A DNA stretch of 64,000 nt from Spirochaetota bacterium (GTDB lineage Bacteria; Spirochaetota; UBA4802; UBA5550), in NCBI GenBank assembly GCA_016933025.1, contig JAFGBT010000005.1, positions 1 through 64,000 on the forward strand, read 5' to 3'. The position numbers were made by a program, and so were the translations under genes. Positions within the stretch are counted from its first letter, which is position 1; each line of letters opens with the position of its first letter. The notes below the pieces were generated by a model. That model had not been told where the DNA came from. It saw only the letters and a list, made by a program, of their open reading frames with translations, and made no database searches. Of this stretch, positions 1 through 8,881 are shown piece after piece.

Positions 1-44
1 ATACGGTGGGAAAAAATCGCCGCAATGTTGTGGTTTATAATCAT
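1..44 (-). CDS. flaB: Flagellin (FlaB-type), 5' end only
   Basis: The reverse strand carries an ATG at 44-42 preceded by a strong ribosome binding site (AAGGAGG, complement of 51-57). The 14 codons before the window edge read MIINHNIAAIFSHR. MIINHN followed by a short hydrophobic stretch and HR is the usual beginning of bacterial flagellins and especially of spirochaetal FlaB core flagellins. In spirochaetes FlaB forms the core of the periplasmic flagellar filament. Only the start is in the window, so the rest of the gene cannot be confirmed. The gene is divergent from the DUF1846 gene at 291. Confidence 0.75.
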   Translation of the reverse strand, partial: MIINHNIAAIFSHR

Positions 45-290
45 ATTTTTCCTCCTTGAAATTTCCTGCCATCATCCTTGACAGCATATCTTCAGATGTT
101 TATATTTCCATCTTCAGGTTCGACAATTATAATTTCTTTACTGAAGTCTTTTATTGGCAATTAAAGGCGATTATAATAAATTATAATGATTTATCATGAT
201 ATTTGATCGGAATTATATTGAATTATAATTATTTATCTTGATTTTTTTTTATTAATGCACTATATCATTTCCAATGAAGAGGTTCCTTGA
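45..290. promoter_or_regulatory. AT-rich divergent intergenic region upstream of flagellin and DUF1846 genes
   Basis: This 246-base spacer separates two divergent genes and must hold both promoters. It is very AT-rich, with repeated TTATAAT/AATTATAA runs between about 170 and 250. On the reverse strand GCCAATAA (complement of 151-158) is one base from the sigma-28 minus-10 consensus GCCGATAA, but no convincing minus-35 partner was found, so a flagellar promoter is only a suggestion. Confidence 0.4.
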
Positions 291-1805
291 ATGAATAAGA
301 TCGCCTTCGATAATGAGAAATATCTGAATGAACAGAAAAATGAAATCCTCGAGAGGGTAAAACGTTTTAACAACAAACTCTACCTCGAATTCGGCGGCAA
401 GCTGATGTTCGATTACCACGCGGTCCGCGTGCTCCCCGGATACGACCCGAATGTGAAGATACGGCTGCTGCAGCAGCTGTCCGACAGCGCCGATATCATA
501 CTCTGCATATACGCGGGTGATATTGAGAGAAAAAAGGTGCGGGCCGATTTCGGCATACCCTACGACGTCGATGCCCTGAAGCTCATAGACGACCTGGGCG
601 ACCGGGGCATCAGCATTCTGGCGGTGGTGATCACCAGGTTCGAGAACCAGCCGGCCGCGAGCATTTTCAAGAACAAGCTCGAGCGCCGGAACATAAAGGT
701 CTACACGCACCGCTACACCAAGGGGTATCCGACGGATGTTGACCTGGTGGTGAGCGACGAGGGATACGGCGCAAATGAGTATATTGAGACCCGGAGCCCT
801 CTGGTGGTCGTGACCGGGCCGGGACCCGGCAGCGGCAAGATGGCTACGTGTTTGTCGCAGATATACCACGAGCACAAGCGGGGTATCAGGAGCGGGTACG
901 CCAAGTTTGAGACCTTCCCGATCTGGAACATCACCCTCAAGCACCCGGTCAACATCGCCTATGAGGCGGCCACCGCTGATATCGGCGATTTCAACCTGAT
1001 CGACCCGTTCCACCAGGAGGCCTACAATACGATCGCGGTGAACTACAATCGCGACGTGGATACCTTTCCGGTGCTCAGGAGAATATTAGAGAAGATCGAG
1101 GGATCAAAATCGATATACCGATCGCCCACCGACATGGGCGTGAACCGCGCCGGATTCGGCATTATCGACGACGAGGCGGCCCGGGAGGCGGCCAAGCAGG
1201 AGGTTGTCCGGCGGTATTTTCGCTATTCGTGCGAATATGCGCTCGGATTTTCCAGCAGGGAGACCGTGCAGCGGGTCGAGCTCCTGATGGACGAGCTTGC
1301 CGTGAGCCCCGAGTACCGGAATGTCGTGGAGCCGGCGCGCAGGGCCGCGCTCGAAGCCAGCGAAAAAGGGAAGGGGAACGAGGGGATTTTCTGCGGCGCG
1401 GCGATCGAACTCAGGGACGGCACGATAGTGACCGGAAAGAACTCGCCCCTGCTGCACGCATCGCCGAGCGTCATTCTGAACGCCATCAAGAGGCTTGCGG
1501 AAATCCCTGACAAAATACACCTGCTGTCTCCCCAGCTCATTGAGTCGATCAGGAGCCTGAAGGGCGACGTGCTGGGCGCGAAGTCCGTGAGTCTTGACCT
1601 GGAGGAGACGCTTATCGCCCTGAGCATCAGCGCGGGCAACAACCCGTCCGCACACGAGGCCATGAAGATGCTGAAGGAGTTGAAAGGCTGCGAAATGCAC
1701 ATGACGCATATCCCGACTCCCGGCGATGAGGCCGGGCTGCGCAAGCTGGGCATTAATGTCACGACCGAGCCGAATTTTTCGACCAGGAGTCTTTTCATTG
1801 CGTAA
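291..1805 (+). CDS. DUF1846 / UPF0371 family protein
   Basis: The 504-residue product matches the conserved DUF1846 family from its first residues (an FDNEKYL-type start, a YLEFGGKL motif near 31-38 and VLPGYDPNVK near 47-56) to its end, at the family's usual length of about 500. A P-loop-like GPGPGSGK lies at about 176-183. Members have a Rossmann-like N-terminal domain and a smaller C-terminal domain; no enzymatic role is firmly established. It is cytosolic, with no signal peptide. The ATG has an AAGAGG ribosome binding site. The Crp/Fnr regulator follows after 52 bases, so the two may be co-transcribed. The family assignment is strong; the function is unknown. Confidence 0.9.
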   Translation: MNKIAFDNEKYLNEQKNEILERVKRFNNKLYLEFGGKLMFDYHAVRVLPGYDPNVKIRLLQQLSDSADIILCIYAGDIERKKVRADFGIPYDVDALKLIDDLGDRGISILAVVITRFENQPAASIFKNKLERRNIKVYTHRYTKGYPTDVDLVVSDEGYGANEYIETRSPLVVVTGPGPGSGKMATCLSQIYHEHKRGIRSGYAKFETFPIWNITLKHPVNIAYEAATADIGDFNLIDPFHQEAYNTIAVNYNRDVDTFPVLRRILEKIEGSKSIYRSPTDMGVNRAGFGIIDDEAAREAAKQEVVRRYFRYSCEYALGFSSRETVQRVELLMDELAVSPEYRNVVEPARRAALEASEKGKGNEGIFCGAAIELRDGTIVTGKNSPLLHASPSVILNAIKRLAEIPDKIHLLSPQLIESIRSLKGDVLGAKSVSLDLEETLIALSISAGNNPSAHEAMKMLKELKGCEMHMTHIPTPGDEAGLRKLGINVTTEPNFSTRSLFIA

Positions 1806-1857
1806 GCTGATTATATAGCGATTTTGCCGGAGGACTACTGTAACACAGGGGGCGTTT

Positions 1858-2487
1858 ATGAGCAAGCTGGTGAAATACTTTGGTGTGAATTTTAAGAAAG
1901 GAGACCTCATCTTCCGTGAGGGCGACCCCGCCGAAGTCATGTACATGATCCACAAGGGGAAAGTCCAGATCAGCAAGGGAATGGGCTCATTTGACGAGAA
2001 GATACGTATCCTGGGCGAGGGTGAATTCGTCGGTGAAATGGCGGTCATCAACTCCAAACCCCGCTCGGCAAACGCCATGGCCGCGGAAGACTGCGTTCTC
2101 ATCAAAATGGACCGGGATTCCTTCCATGAAACAGTGCAGAAGAACCACGAGTTTTCCGTAAGCGTCATCCAGCTCCTTTCTGAAAGGCTTCGGGAAACTG
2201 ACGAGCTTCTGATGGTCTACGCGAAGCAGGATCGGGTCCGGAGGCTCCATGCCGAGCTGCTCTCTGATATGCTCACGGCCGGGAAGAAGGATGGCTCCGG
2301 TCAGTGGTGCCTTCTGAATATGGACGCATTCGTGAAGCGGGTGGCCCGCCGGCTTTCATGGAGCCGGGAAAGCGTCATGTCCGTCATTGTCGAACTCGTG
2401 GCCATGGAAAAGGTGAAGATCAAGAAGGACCGGCAGGGGGCCGAGTGGCTTTCGTTCAGGGTTGAATCAGAGGGGTTCCTCCGCTAG
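1858..2487 (+). CDS. Crp/Fnr-family cyclic-nucleotide-binding regulator
   Basis: A 209-residue protein with an N-terminal cyclic-nucleotide-binding beta-roll (about residues 10-125). It contains the phosphate-binding cassette pattern GEFVGEMAVINSKPRSA, in which the GE and the Arg before Ser-Ala normally hold the cyclic phosphate. The C-terminal third (about 150-209) is shaped like a winged helix but is divergent from classical Crp helix-turn-helix motifs. There are no Fnr-type cysteine clusters. The start has an AGGGGG site about 5 bases upstream. A class III cyclase at 51689 in the same window is one possible cAMP source, which is inference. It converges with the HD-GYP gene, with only 4 bases between stop codons. 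Confidence 0.85.
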   Translation: MSKLVKYFGVNFKKGDLIFREGDPAEVMYMIHKGKVQISKGMGSFDEKIRILGEGEFVGEMAVINSKPRSANAMAAEDCVLIKMDRDSFHETVQKNHEFSVSVIQLLSERLRETDELLMVYAKQDRVRRLHAELLSDMLTAGKKDGSGQWCLLNMDAFVKRVARRLSWSRESVMSVIVELVAMEKVKIKKDRQGAEWLSFRVESEGFLR

Positions 2488-2491
2488 GCGG

Positions 2492-3751
2492 TCAATCGAC
2501 GTCCTGGTACCGTATGGCAATGTTGCGGATCACGTCCAGGCTTTCGAAAAATATATCCACCAGCTCGGGATCGAACTTCTTGCCCGACATCTCTTTTATC
2601 TCTTTAAGAACCGATTCCGGCTCCCAGGCGTCCTTGTAGACCCGTTTCGACGAGAGGGCGTCGAACACGTCTGCCAGCGAGACGATCCTCCCGAATATCG
2701 GTATCTCTTCGCCCCTCAGCGGCACGGCCTTCCCTGATGCGTCTCTTTCAATCGGCTCGCCGGTATCGACGTCGATCCTCCCTGGATACCCGGTGCCGTC
2801 CCAGTTCTCGTGGTGGGTGAGCGCGACCTCGGCGGACATCTCGTCGAATTCGGATTGTCTGAGCTTGAAGAGCCGCGCTCCCTGGAAGGTGTGGGTCTTC
2901 ATGATCTCGAATTCCTCTGGCGTGAAGCGGGCCGGTTTTTTCAGGATGAGGTCGGATACCGCGACCTTGCCCACGTCGTGGAGCATGGCGGCCATGCGGA
3001 GGATGTCCTTTTTCCTGTCGATCTCTTCGCGGGGAATTTTTTTCCTGGCAGCCCACCGTTCATAGAGCTCCACGGAATAGGAGGCGACGCGGTTGACGTG
3101 CGGGCCGGTCTCCTTCGGGTCGCGGAGTTCCGCCATGTTGATCATTCTGAGAATCAGGGCGCGGGTCATCTGCGCCCGCTGGAGGATCATGCTGGCGATG
3201 CTGGCGAAATGGAGTGCGATCATCTCATCGTGCTCTTCGAAAATGCCGCAGAAGCAGCCGTCGCGGTCGAACGACCTGCCGTCACGGTCCGGGTTCTTTG
3301 AGTTGATGATCTGCATGACCCCCAGTATCTCGTTCCGGTTGTTCTTGAGCGGTACCGTGAGCATGGATTTGGTCACATAATCCGATTTATTGTCGTTCGT
3401 CGGGTCGAACCGGTAGGGGGCATTTTTTGGAATGGCGTAGGCGTCGTGGATGTTGAGTATCTCGCCGGTCAGGGCGACATAGCCGGAAATAGAGCTTTTA
3501 CTTATTGTTGTCCGGAATGTGGTGTAGATGAGCTTCTGGCCGGGCGGGAGCTTTTTCTGGAGTGATTCGGTCTGCACATGGCTGAATATCAGCTCGTCCC
3601 CGTCCTTAATTTGAATTGAAGCCGCATCCGCGTTGAGGATACGACGCGCCTCTGCAAGGATCTTGTCCAGAAGGATGTCGAGGTCCTGGACCGTGTTGAG
3701 CTCGGAACTGAGCCTGATGATGTCGTCGAATTTGTTTTCTTCTTCTCGCAT
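2492..3751 (-). CDS. GAF / HD-GYP domain protein (putative cyclic-di-GMP phosphodiesterase)
   Basis: A 419-residue soluble protein. Residues about 15-195 form a GAF sensor domain; about 200-400 form an HD-GYP hydrolase domain. The HD metal dyad is His258-Asp259 (MLHDVGKV); HHENWDGTGYPG at about 313-324 supplies further metal-binding histidines and the GYP-type signature. HD-GYP enzymes hydrolyse cyclic-di-GMP to GMP via pGpG in the cytosol. The GAF domain probably binds a small ligand that sets activity. The reverse-strand ATG has only a weak Shine-Dalgarno. No diguanylate cyclase (GGDEF) is encoded in this window. Confidence 0.9.
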   Translation of the reverse strand: MREEENKFDDIIRLSSELNTVQDLDILLDKILAEARRILNADAASIQIKDGDELIFSHVQTESLQKKLPPGQKLIYTTFRTTISKSSISGYVALTGEILNIHDAYAIPKNAPYRFDPTNDNKSDYVTKSMLTVPLKNNRNEILGVMQIINSKNPDRDGRSFDRDGCFCGIFEEHDEMIALHFASIASMILQRAQMTRALILRMINMAELRDPKETGPHVNRVASYSVELYERWAARKKIPREEIDRKKDILRMAAMLHDVGKVAVSDLILKKPARFTPEEFEIMKTHTFQGARLFKLRQSEFDEMSAEVALTHHENWDGTGYPGRIDVDTGEPIERDASGKAVPLRGEEIPIFGRIVSLADVFDALSSKRVYKDAWEPESVLKEIKEMSGKKFDPELVDIFFESLDVIRNIAIRYQDVD

Positions 3752-3946
3752 TACAACCGTCCGCCGGAATTTTTTTAATCATTGCTCCTTTTAAGCGATA
3801 AAAGCAATTACTTTTTTTCAAGACAATCAATGCGGACGACGTGTCGCGCTTTACTGGTTGATAGAAAAGAAGTTGTATATTTTTCATGGACAAGTAAAAA
3901 AGAACCCCGGGCGGAAAATACCGAAAAAGAGGGGAGGTGCCGTTTT

Positions 3947-5098
3947 ATGAAAAAAGCGCTGATTATTGCATTGTCAACCATAGCAGTCATCACGGCGGTT
4001 GTGGCCGTTCTGGTTCTCAACGGCGAGAGAATTTTCAAGAGCTGCATAAGGCCGGTAGAACATTTTGACTCGGCGGCGGCGCCGCAAGCGCCCGATTACG
4101 GAAGCGAGAAGAACTGGGCGGCGCTGCCGTGGAAAAATGAAGAGGCCGACCTGGTGCCGGAGGGCGCGGGGACCGACGGGCAGGCGGCCGCGGCGGCTGA
4201 TGTTTTTTACATACACCCCACAGGGTATTATTCGAAAAAGGGCTGGAATTCGCCCATTGACCCCGGCTTGTCAGCCTATGAGCAGGTACGTATCATGGTA
4301 GCCGGGCAGGCGAGTCCATTCAACGCATGCTGCCGCGTGTTCGCGCCCCACTACAGGGAGGCTACACTCTATTCCTTCATGGATACGGGCGCTGACGGAA
4401 GACAGGCACTGGACCTGGCCTACACCGACGTGGCGCGGGCGTTCGATTATTACATCACTCACTACAACCGGGGCCGTCCCTTCATCATCGCATCACACAG
4501 CCAGGGGTCGGTACACGCGCTCAGGCTTCTGGAGGAAAAAATTGACAGGACGGCCCTGTATGAAAAGCTTGTCGCCGCCTATGTGATCGGCTACCTCATC
4601 CCTGTTGAAAAATTCGAGCGCTCTTTCATGAGGGTCGGGCCCTGCTCGGGAGAGAACGACACCGGATGCCTTGTGACATGGAACACCTATATCGAAGGAT
4701 CGACTCCGCGCAGATTCGGGTTCATCCGGTACAAATCAGGCTGGGAGAATGTCGGTGAAAAAGAGGTCCTGTGCGTCAACCCGGTCACCTGGAAGCGTGA
4801 CGGCGCGCCCTCTCCCGTTGAATCGCATCGCGGGGCGCTGTTTATGAAGCTCCCGGGGCTCTGGAAGGCCGCCATAACCGGAAGGCCCATCGGAATGAAA
4901 ATAACCGTCCTCCCGGCTCCGGATGAGCACAGGCTCTCGGCCCGGTGCGACCGCGGATTCCTCTTTGTCCCCCGGCAGGAAGAGCTTTTTGAGTTTTTCG
5001 GCAGGGGCAACTATCATATCTTCGATTATTCCCTGTTTTACATGGACATCAGGCACAACGCGTGCGTCCGGGTAACCGAGTATTGCAAAAGGCATTGA
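3947..5098 (+). CDS. DUF3089 family alpha/beta-hydrolase-like protein
   Basis: I place the start at the ATG at 3947, which has GGGGAGG 7 bases upstream and opens a signal-anchor (MKKALIIALSTIAVITAVVA). An in-frame extension to 3782 lacks these. The product is 383 residues. The motifs DVFYIHPTGYY and SHSQGS (nucleophile-elbow type G/S-x-S-x-G/S around a putative catalytic Ser) are characteristic of DUF3089, a family related to alpha/beta hydrolases and lipases. It is probably membrane-anchored or periplasmic. The substrate is unknown. It is divergent from the HD-GYP gene, with about 195 bases between. Confidence 0.8.
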   Translation: MKKALIIALSTIAVITAVVAVLVLNGERIFKSCIRPVEHFDSAAAPQAPDYGSEKNWAALPWKNEEADLVPEGAGTDGQAAAAADVFYIHPTGYYSKKGWNSPIDPGLSAYEQVRIMVAGQASPFNACCRVFAPHYREATLYSFMDTGADGRQALDLAYTDVARAFDYYITHYNRGRPFIIASHSQGSVHALRLLEEKIDRTALYEKLVAAYVIGYLIPVEKFERSFMRVGPCSGENDTGCLVTWNTYIEGSTPRRFGFIRYKSGWENVGEKEVLCVNPVTWKRDGAPSPVESHRGALFMKLPGLWKAAITGRPIGMKITVLPAPDEHRLSARCDRGFLFVPRQEELFEFFGRGNYHIFDYSLFYMDIRHNACVRVTEYCKRH

Positions 5099-5157
5099 TA
5101 CGGTTTGAGGAGGATCCGGCTGCCAGTATCCGGTAATATGAATCACGGATAATCTTG

Positions 5158-5185
5158 TTGACGTCGGATTTCAGGCGGGTATAAT
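5158..5185 (+). promoter_or_regulatory. Sigma-70-type promoter for the 5212 gene
   Basis: TTGACG (5158-5163), a 16-base spacer and a perfect TATAAT (5180-5185) precede the gene at 5212. The implied transcript start near 5192 leaves a leader of only about 20 bases, and no clear Shine-Dalgarno is seen before the ATG. Confidence 0.6.
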
Positions 5186-5211
5186 TATAAAAAATTATTG
5201 GTTGGTTCGCC

Positions 5212-6093
5212 ATGAATAAATCAATCTCTTCCATTACCGTGATCCTTGCCGTCGCAATGCTCATTGCAGCGGCACCCCTCTATTCACTGCAGAAACAGGG
5301 AGATGAAGATGCAGCAGCGGGCGGGGATGAAAGAACATGGAGCGTCAGCGTCGGCTTCGGCGCAAGCTGCTACTGGTGGACGCCGGTGTGGGGCTCGTTC
5401 AAGGGAGGCTGGGTGCGTGCATATGAATATGACATCGATCCGAATTTTATTTACGGCCCCCTGGTCATGGTGCAGTTTAACCCAAATTGGGGATTATCGG
5501 GAAGCTTTACCTACGGCACCTTCCGGGCCAAGACCACGCAGATAGCAAATCCCGTGCAGCTGCTTCTGCCTTCGTTTTTACAGATTCTTCGAACTCCAGC
5601 GTTATTGAAGATCAGCAAGGATGTCATCAAGATGGACGCAGACCTTCTGCTGAACTACAGGGTCAACAGCTATGCACGGATTTTCTTCGGTCCCAAATAT
5701 CAGGGGTATTCATATATTGAAGAGGCGTTTATTTCCCGCGCGGAATTGAGATATGACGCGATTTCCTTCGGTGCCGGAGTGAACTTTACCGTCAGGATCA
5801 TCGGGAATTTTTATTTCAATCCGGCAGTCTCGATAATAGGGCTGTACGGGTTCGAGCGGATCTCGGGTACCAAGATCAGGAGCTTTACCGCTGACCAGTC
5901 AACCGGGAAGGCGTCCGCGGTGGGAGGCAATGGTACGGCGATGTTTTCCTATTACATCCCGGCCGCCTGGATGACACTCGCGTTTGGCTACCGGGCCCAG
6001 TGCATCTACTATTTCATAAAGCAGAACAAGATCTATGACAACAACTACGATCTGTTTCATGGCCCGTACGTTGCGGCGATAGTGACCTTCTGA
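5212..6093 (+). CDS. Secreted beta-barrel-like outer membrane protein, unknown function
   Basis: A 293-residue protein with a clear signal peptide (hydrophobic residues about 8-25, cleavage probably after an Ala/Ser-containing site near 26). The mature part is rich in alternating aromatic and hydrophobic residues (WSVSVGFGASCYWW, LSGSFTYGTF, ARIFFGPKYQGY, FAGVN-type strands) and ends in a Phe (AAIVTF). This pattern and the terminal Phe are typical of small outer-membrane beta-barrels. No named family is recognised. A compositionally similar protein is encoded at 23680. It has its own promoter and precedes a purine permease, with no evidence of a functional link. Confidence 0.6.
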   Translation: MNKSISSITVILAVAMLIAAAPLYSLQKQGDEDAAAGGDERTWSVSVGFGASCYWWTPVWGSFKGGWVRAYEYDIDPNFIYGPLVMVQFNPNWGLSGSFTYGTFRAKTTQIANPVQLLLPSFLQILRTPALLKISKDVIKMDADLLLNYRVNSYARIFFGPKYQGYSYIEEAFISRAELRYDAISFGAGVNFTVRIIGNFYFNPAVSIIGLYGFERISGTKIRSFTADQSTGKASAVGGNGTAMFSYYIPAAWMTLAFGYRAQCIYYFIKQNKIYDNNYDLFHGPYVAAIVTF

Positions 6094-6118
6094 CGGCCGG
6101 GTCGCGGCAATAATGCTA

Positions 6119-6146
6119 TTGACATATTTGCCAAAATCATTACAAG
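6119..6146 (+). promoter_or_regulatory. Candidate promoter upstream of purine permease
   Basis: TTGACA (6119-6124), a 16-base spacer and TACAAG (6141-6146), a 4 of 6 match to the minus-10 consensus, lie about 30 bases before the ATG at 6177. Confidence 0.4.
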
Positions 6147-6176
6147 AGGATTCATCTCTATGACAGGAGTCCCTCC

Positions 6177-7523
6177 ATGAACGCTATGATCCGCCGCTTT
6201 TTCAGGTTCGATGAGCTCGGAACCGATTTCAGGCATGAAATAATGGGTGGCCTTACCACTTTCATTACCATGGCCTACATTGTCATTGTGAACCCGAAAA
6301 TCCTTGAGGCCGCAGGCATTCCATTCGGCCCTTCGATGGTGGCGACCATCGTGAGCGCGTTTTTCGGAACCATGCTCATGGCGCTGTACGCGAAGCGGCC
6401 TTTCGCCGTGGCACCCTACATGGGGCAGAACGCTTTTGTTGCGTTCACCGTGGTAAAGGTGATGGGCTTCTCCTGGCAGACGGCGTTGGGCGCAATATTC
6501 ATTGGCGGCGTGCTCTTCACGGCGCTTACCCTCATTAAAATACGCTCCTGGCTGGCGAACCTTATCCCGATCAACCTGAAGATTTCCTTTGCGGTGGGGA
6601 TCGGACTGTTTCTAACCTTTATCGGGCTGAACGAATCGGGCATTGTCTCGATCGGCGTGCCGGGCGCGCCGGTAAATATCGGGAAGCTTTCGCAGCCCGG
6701 ACCGATACTGGCGATCATCACGGTCTTCACAATCGCCCTGCTCATGATCAGGAGGATCAAGGGGTCGATGCTGATCGGGATCCTGGGGACTACTGTGGTC
6801 GCGATCGTTCTTCAGATTGCGCTTCCCGGACTCCAGAGCGGCGGGTCTCCGCTTGTGGCAATACCCGGGGCGATCGTGAGCCTGCCGCCCTCCCTGGGGC
6901 CAATATTCCTCAAGCTCGATATCTTCGGCGCGCTGAGCTGGGGCTTTTTTTCAGTGGTACTCACCGTGTTTGTCATGGATTTCGTGGACACCATGGGGAC
7001 CCTGATAGGCCTGTCATACCGGGCCAGGCTGCTTGACGAAAAGGGCGAGCTTCCCGAGATCGAGAAGCCGATGCTCTGCGACGCCCTGGCCATGACCGCG
7101 GCGGCGCTCCTCGGTACCACCACCACCGGCGCCTACATCGAGTCCGCGGCCGGCATAGAGGAGGGAGCCAAGTCCGGATTCGCCTCGGTGGTGACGGCCT
7201 TCCTGATGCTTTCGGCGCTCTTTTTCGCGCCCCTGTTTTCGGTCATTCCCCCCTTCGCGTACGGGCCGGCGCTCATCATCGTGGGAATGATGATGATAGC
7301 CCCGGTCGCGAACATAAACTTCGAGGACATGTCGGAGCTCATCCCGGCTTTCATTACCATCACCCTCATGTGCTTCACCTACAACCTGGGGATAGGCATG
7401 ACGGCCGGGTTCGTGTCGTATCCGCTGATAAAGATCTTTGCAGGCAAGTATAAAGACGTCAACGCGGGGATGTGGATCCTGTTCGCCTTTTCCCTGGCTT
7501 TTTTCGTCTTCTATCCTTACTGA
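6177..7523 (+). CDS. NCS2-family adenine/guanine/hypoxanthine permease (AzgA-like)
   Basis: A 448-residue polytopic inner-membrane protein of the usual NCS2/AzgA length. Family signatures are the N-terminal RFFRFDELGTDFRHEIMGGL-type opening, MGQNAFVAFTVV near residues 82-93 and GTTTTGAYIESAAGIEEGAK near 319-338, which in this family lines the substrate site. About 12-14 hydrophobic helices are visible. It imports purine bases with protons. An AGGAG ribosome binding site precedes the ATG. The SpoIIE-type phosphatase gene begins just after its stop, so the two probably share a transcript. The exact purine specificity cannot be read from sequence. Confidence 0.9.
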   Translation: MNAMIRRFFRFDELGTDFRHEIMGGLTTFITMAYIVIVNPKILEAAGIPFGPSMVATIVSAFFGTMLMALYAKRPFAVAPYMGQNAFVAFTVVKVMGFSWQTALGAIFIGGVLFTALTLIKIRSWLANLIPINLKISFAVGIGLFLTFIGLNESGIVSIGVPGAPVNIGKLSQPGPILAIITVFTIALLMIRRIKGSMLIGILGTTVVAIVLQIALPGLQSGGSPLVAIPGAIVSLPPSLGPIFLKLDIFGALSWGFFSVVLTVFVMDFVDTMGTLIGLSYRARLLDEKGELPEIEKPMLCDALAMTAAALLGTTTTGAYIESAAGIEEGAKSGFASVVTAFLMLSALFFAPLFSVIPPFAYGPALIIVGMMMIAPVANINFEDMSELIPAFITITLMCFTYNLGIGMTAGFVSYPLIKIFAGKYKDVNAGMWILFAFSLAFFVFYPY

Positions 7524-7536
7524 TGTGGGGCTGCTG

Positions 7537-8865
7537 ATGGAACGATTCCCTGACATGCCTGAAAGGAGGCTGCGGGAGGAATATCTGCAGATTGTGCTGG
7601 GGAAGTACCTCCGTTTTTCTGTTATCGGCGGCACCATGATTTTTATCGCTATGGCCTACTTCATATATGAAGACCATGTCAACGGGCTCCCGGCGGTATC
7701 GGTCTATTTCAGGCTCCTTCCGGCGGCACTTTCAGCCGTGTTTCTGGTTGTGCGCATCACCCCTCTCAGAAAGCGTACTATGCTGATAATGGGGCTGTAC
7801 TATCTCTGCATGGCCGGACTCATGGCCATGATGTCGGGCCTCCTGGTGATCGCGGCGCCGACGCGGAATTATGAAACCTACGTGCTCGGGACCGTGGTGG
7901 TCATTTTCTGCGTATACCTTGCCAGCTTTTACAGGATGATATATCTCATCCCGGTGTATGCCCTCCCGCTGGGTGCGGCAATTATTGCAATCATGCTATC
8001 CGGTTCGATCCCGATGAACCGAATGCTGATACTCTCGAACCCCGTCGTGGTCGCCTTCGTCTGCTGCATCCTGACGATGATACAGGACAGGGTCAGGTAC
8101 AGCGACTTTCGATCGAGCAGGATAATAGAGGCCAGGAACATAACCCTGAACCAGGAGCTGGCACTGGCGACCGCGGTGCAGCGCAACATTCTGCCGCACC
8201 GGATGCCGGCCCCGGGCGCCGTCCGCGTTTCGGCCGAATACATCCCGATGATCGGCATCGGCGGCGATCTTTACGATTTTTTCGAGTTCAGGGAGGAGGA
8301 CGCGTTCGGCCTTTTCGTATGCGATGTTTCCGGCCACGGCGTGTCCGCGGCGCTGGTTTCGAGCATGGTAAAGGCGCACCTCAGCACACTGCGGTCAAAT
8401 TACACCTCGCCGACGTCCCTCCTTCACTACATCAACGAGAGGCTGGTGGGGAATATCGGCGGCCATTTTGTAACCGCGTTCTACGGCATCTACCGCGCGT
8501 CGGAACGGTCGTTCACCTTCGCCCGTGCCGGGCACTGTTATCCGATCCTCGATCAGAGAGGCGAGGTGATGGAGCTCAAGAGCCGGGGAGGCTTTCTCGG
8601 CAGCATGGATAATGTCTCCTTCGAGGAGGTTGTGGTGCGCCTTGACGCGGGCGACCGCCTCCTCGTATACACTGACGGCATAATTGAGGCGCGGGCGGAC
8701 CGGGGGGAGATCTTCGGGGAGGAACGCCTGATCGATGCCATCCGAGAGCACCGTCACCTCGATAACAAGGAGCACATCGACGCGATTATCGGCACGGTGA
8801 GAGGGTTCCAGGGCTGTGACGACTTCGAGGACGATGTCTGCATCATCACCATGCAGGTTTCCTGA
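7537..8865 (+). CDS. Membrane-anchored SpoIIE/RsbU-type PP2C serine phosphatase
   Basis: The product is 442 residues from the ATG at 7537; a GTG at 7525 is an alternative start. Residues about 25-190 contain five or six transmembrane helices. After a linker, about 215-440 form the PP2C_SIG domain with GGDLYDFFEF, VCDVSGHGVSAALVSSMVKA and VYTDGIIEARAD, whose aspartates bind the catalytic metals. Proteins of this architecture dephosphorylate anti-sigma-factor antagonists in partner-switching cascades, with the membrane part sensing a signal. No anti-sigma or antagonist gene is next to it. Its position directly after the permease suggests co-transcription rather than shared function. Confidence 0.88.
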   Translation: MERFPDMPERRLREEYLQIVLGKYLRFSVIGGTMIFIAMAYFIYEDHVNGLPAVSVYFRLLPAALSAVFLVVRITPLRKRTMLIMGLYYLCMAGLMAMMSGLLVIAAPTRNYETYVLGTVVVIFCVYLASFYRMIYLIPVYALPLGAAIIAIMLSGSIPMNRMLILSNPVVVAFVCCILTMIQDRVRYSDFRSSRIIEARNITLNQELALATAVQRNILPHRMPAPGAVRVSAEYIPMIGIGGDLYDFFEFREEDAFGLFVCDVSGHGVSAALVSSMVKAHLSTLRSNYTSPTSLLHYINERLVGNIGGHFVTAFYGIYRASERSFTFARAGHCYPILDQRGEVMELKSRGGFLGSMDNVSFEEVVVRLDAGDRLLVYTDGIIEARADRGEIFGEERLIDAIREHRHLDNKEHIDAIIGTVRGFQGCDDFEDDVCIITMQVS

Positions 8866-8881
8866 GATGTAGCGAGACCCT

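Noticed and set aside
45..290. Sigma-28 promoter for the flagellin gene
   Set aside because: Only the minus-10-like GCCAATAA is present; no minus-35 partner at the right distance, so it was not called as a separate feature.
252..1013. Long reverse-strand open frame opposite the DUF1846 gene
   Set aside because: It is the mirror of a GC-rich, clearly conserved gene. It has no ribosome binding site or recognisable domain, and its composition is that of an antisense frame. The same applies to long antisense frames at 32547-33803, 45241-46440, 48718-49689 and 61941-62819.
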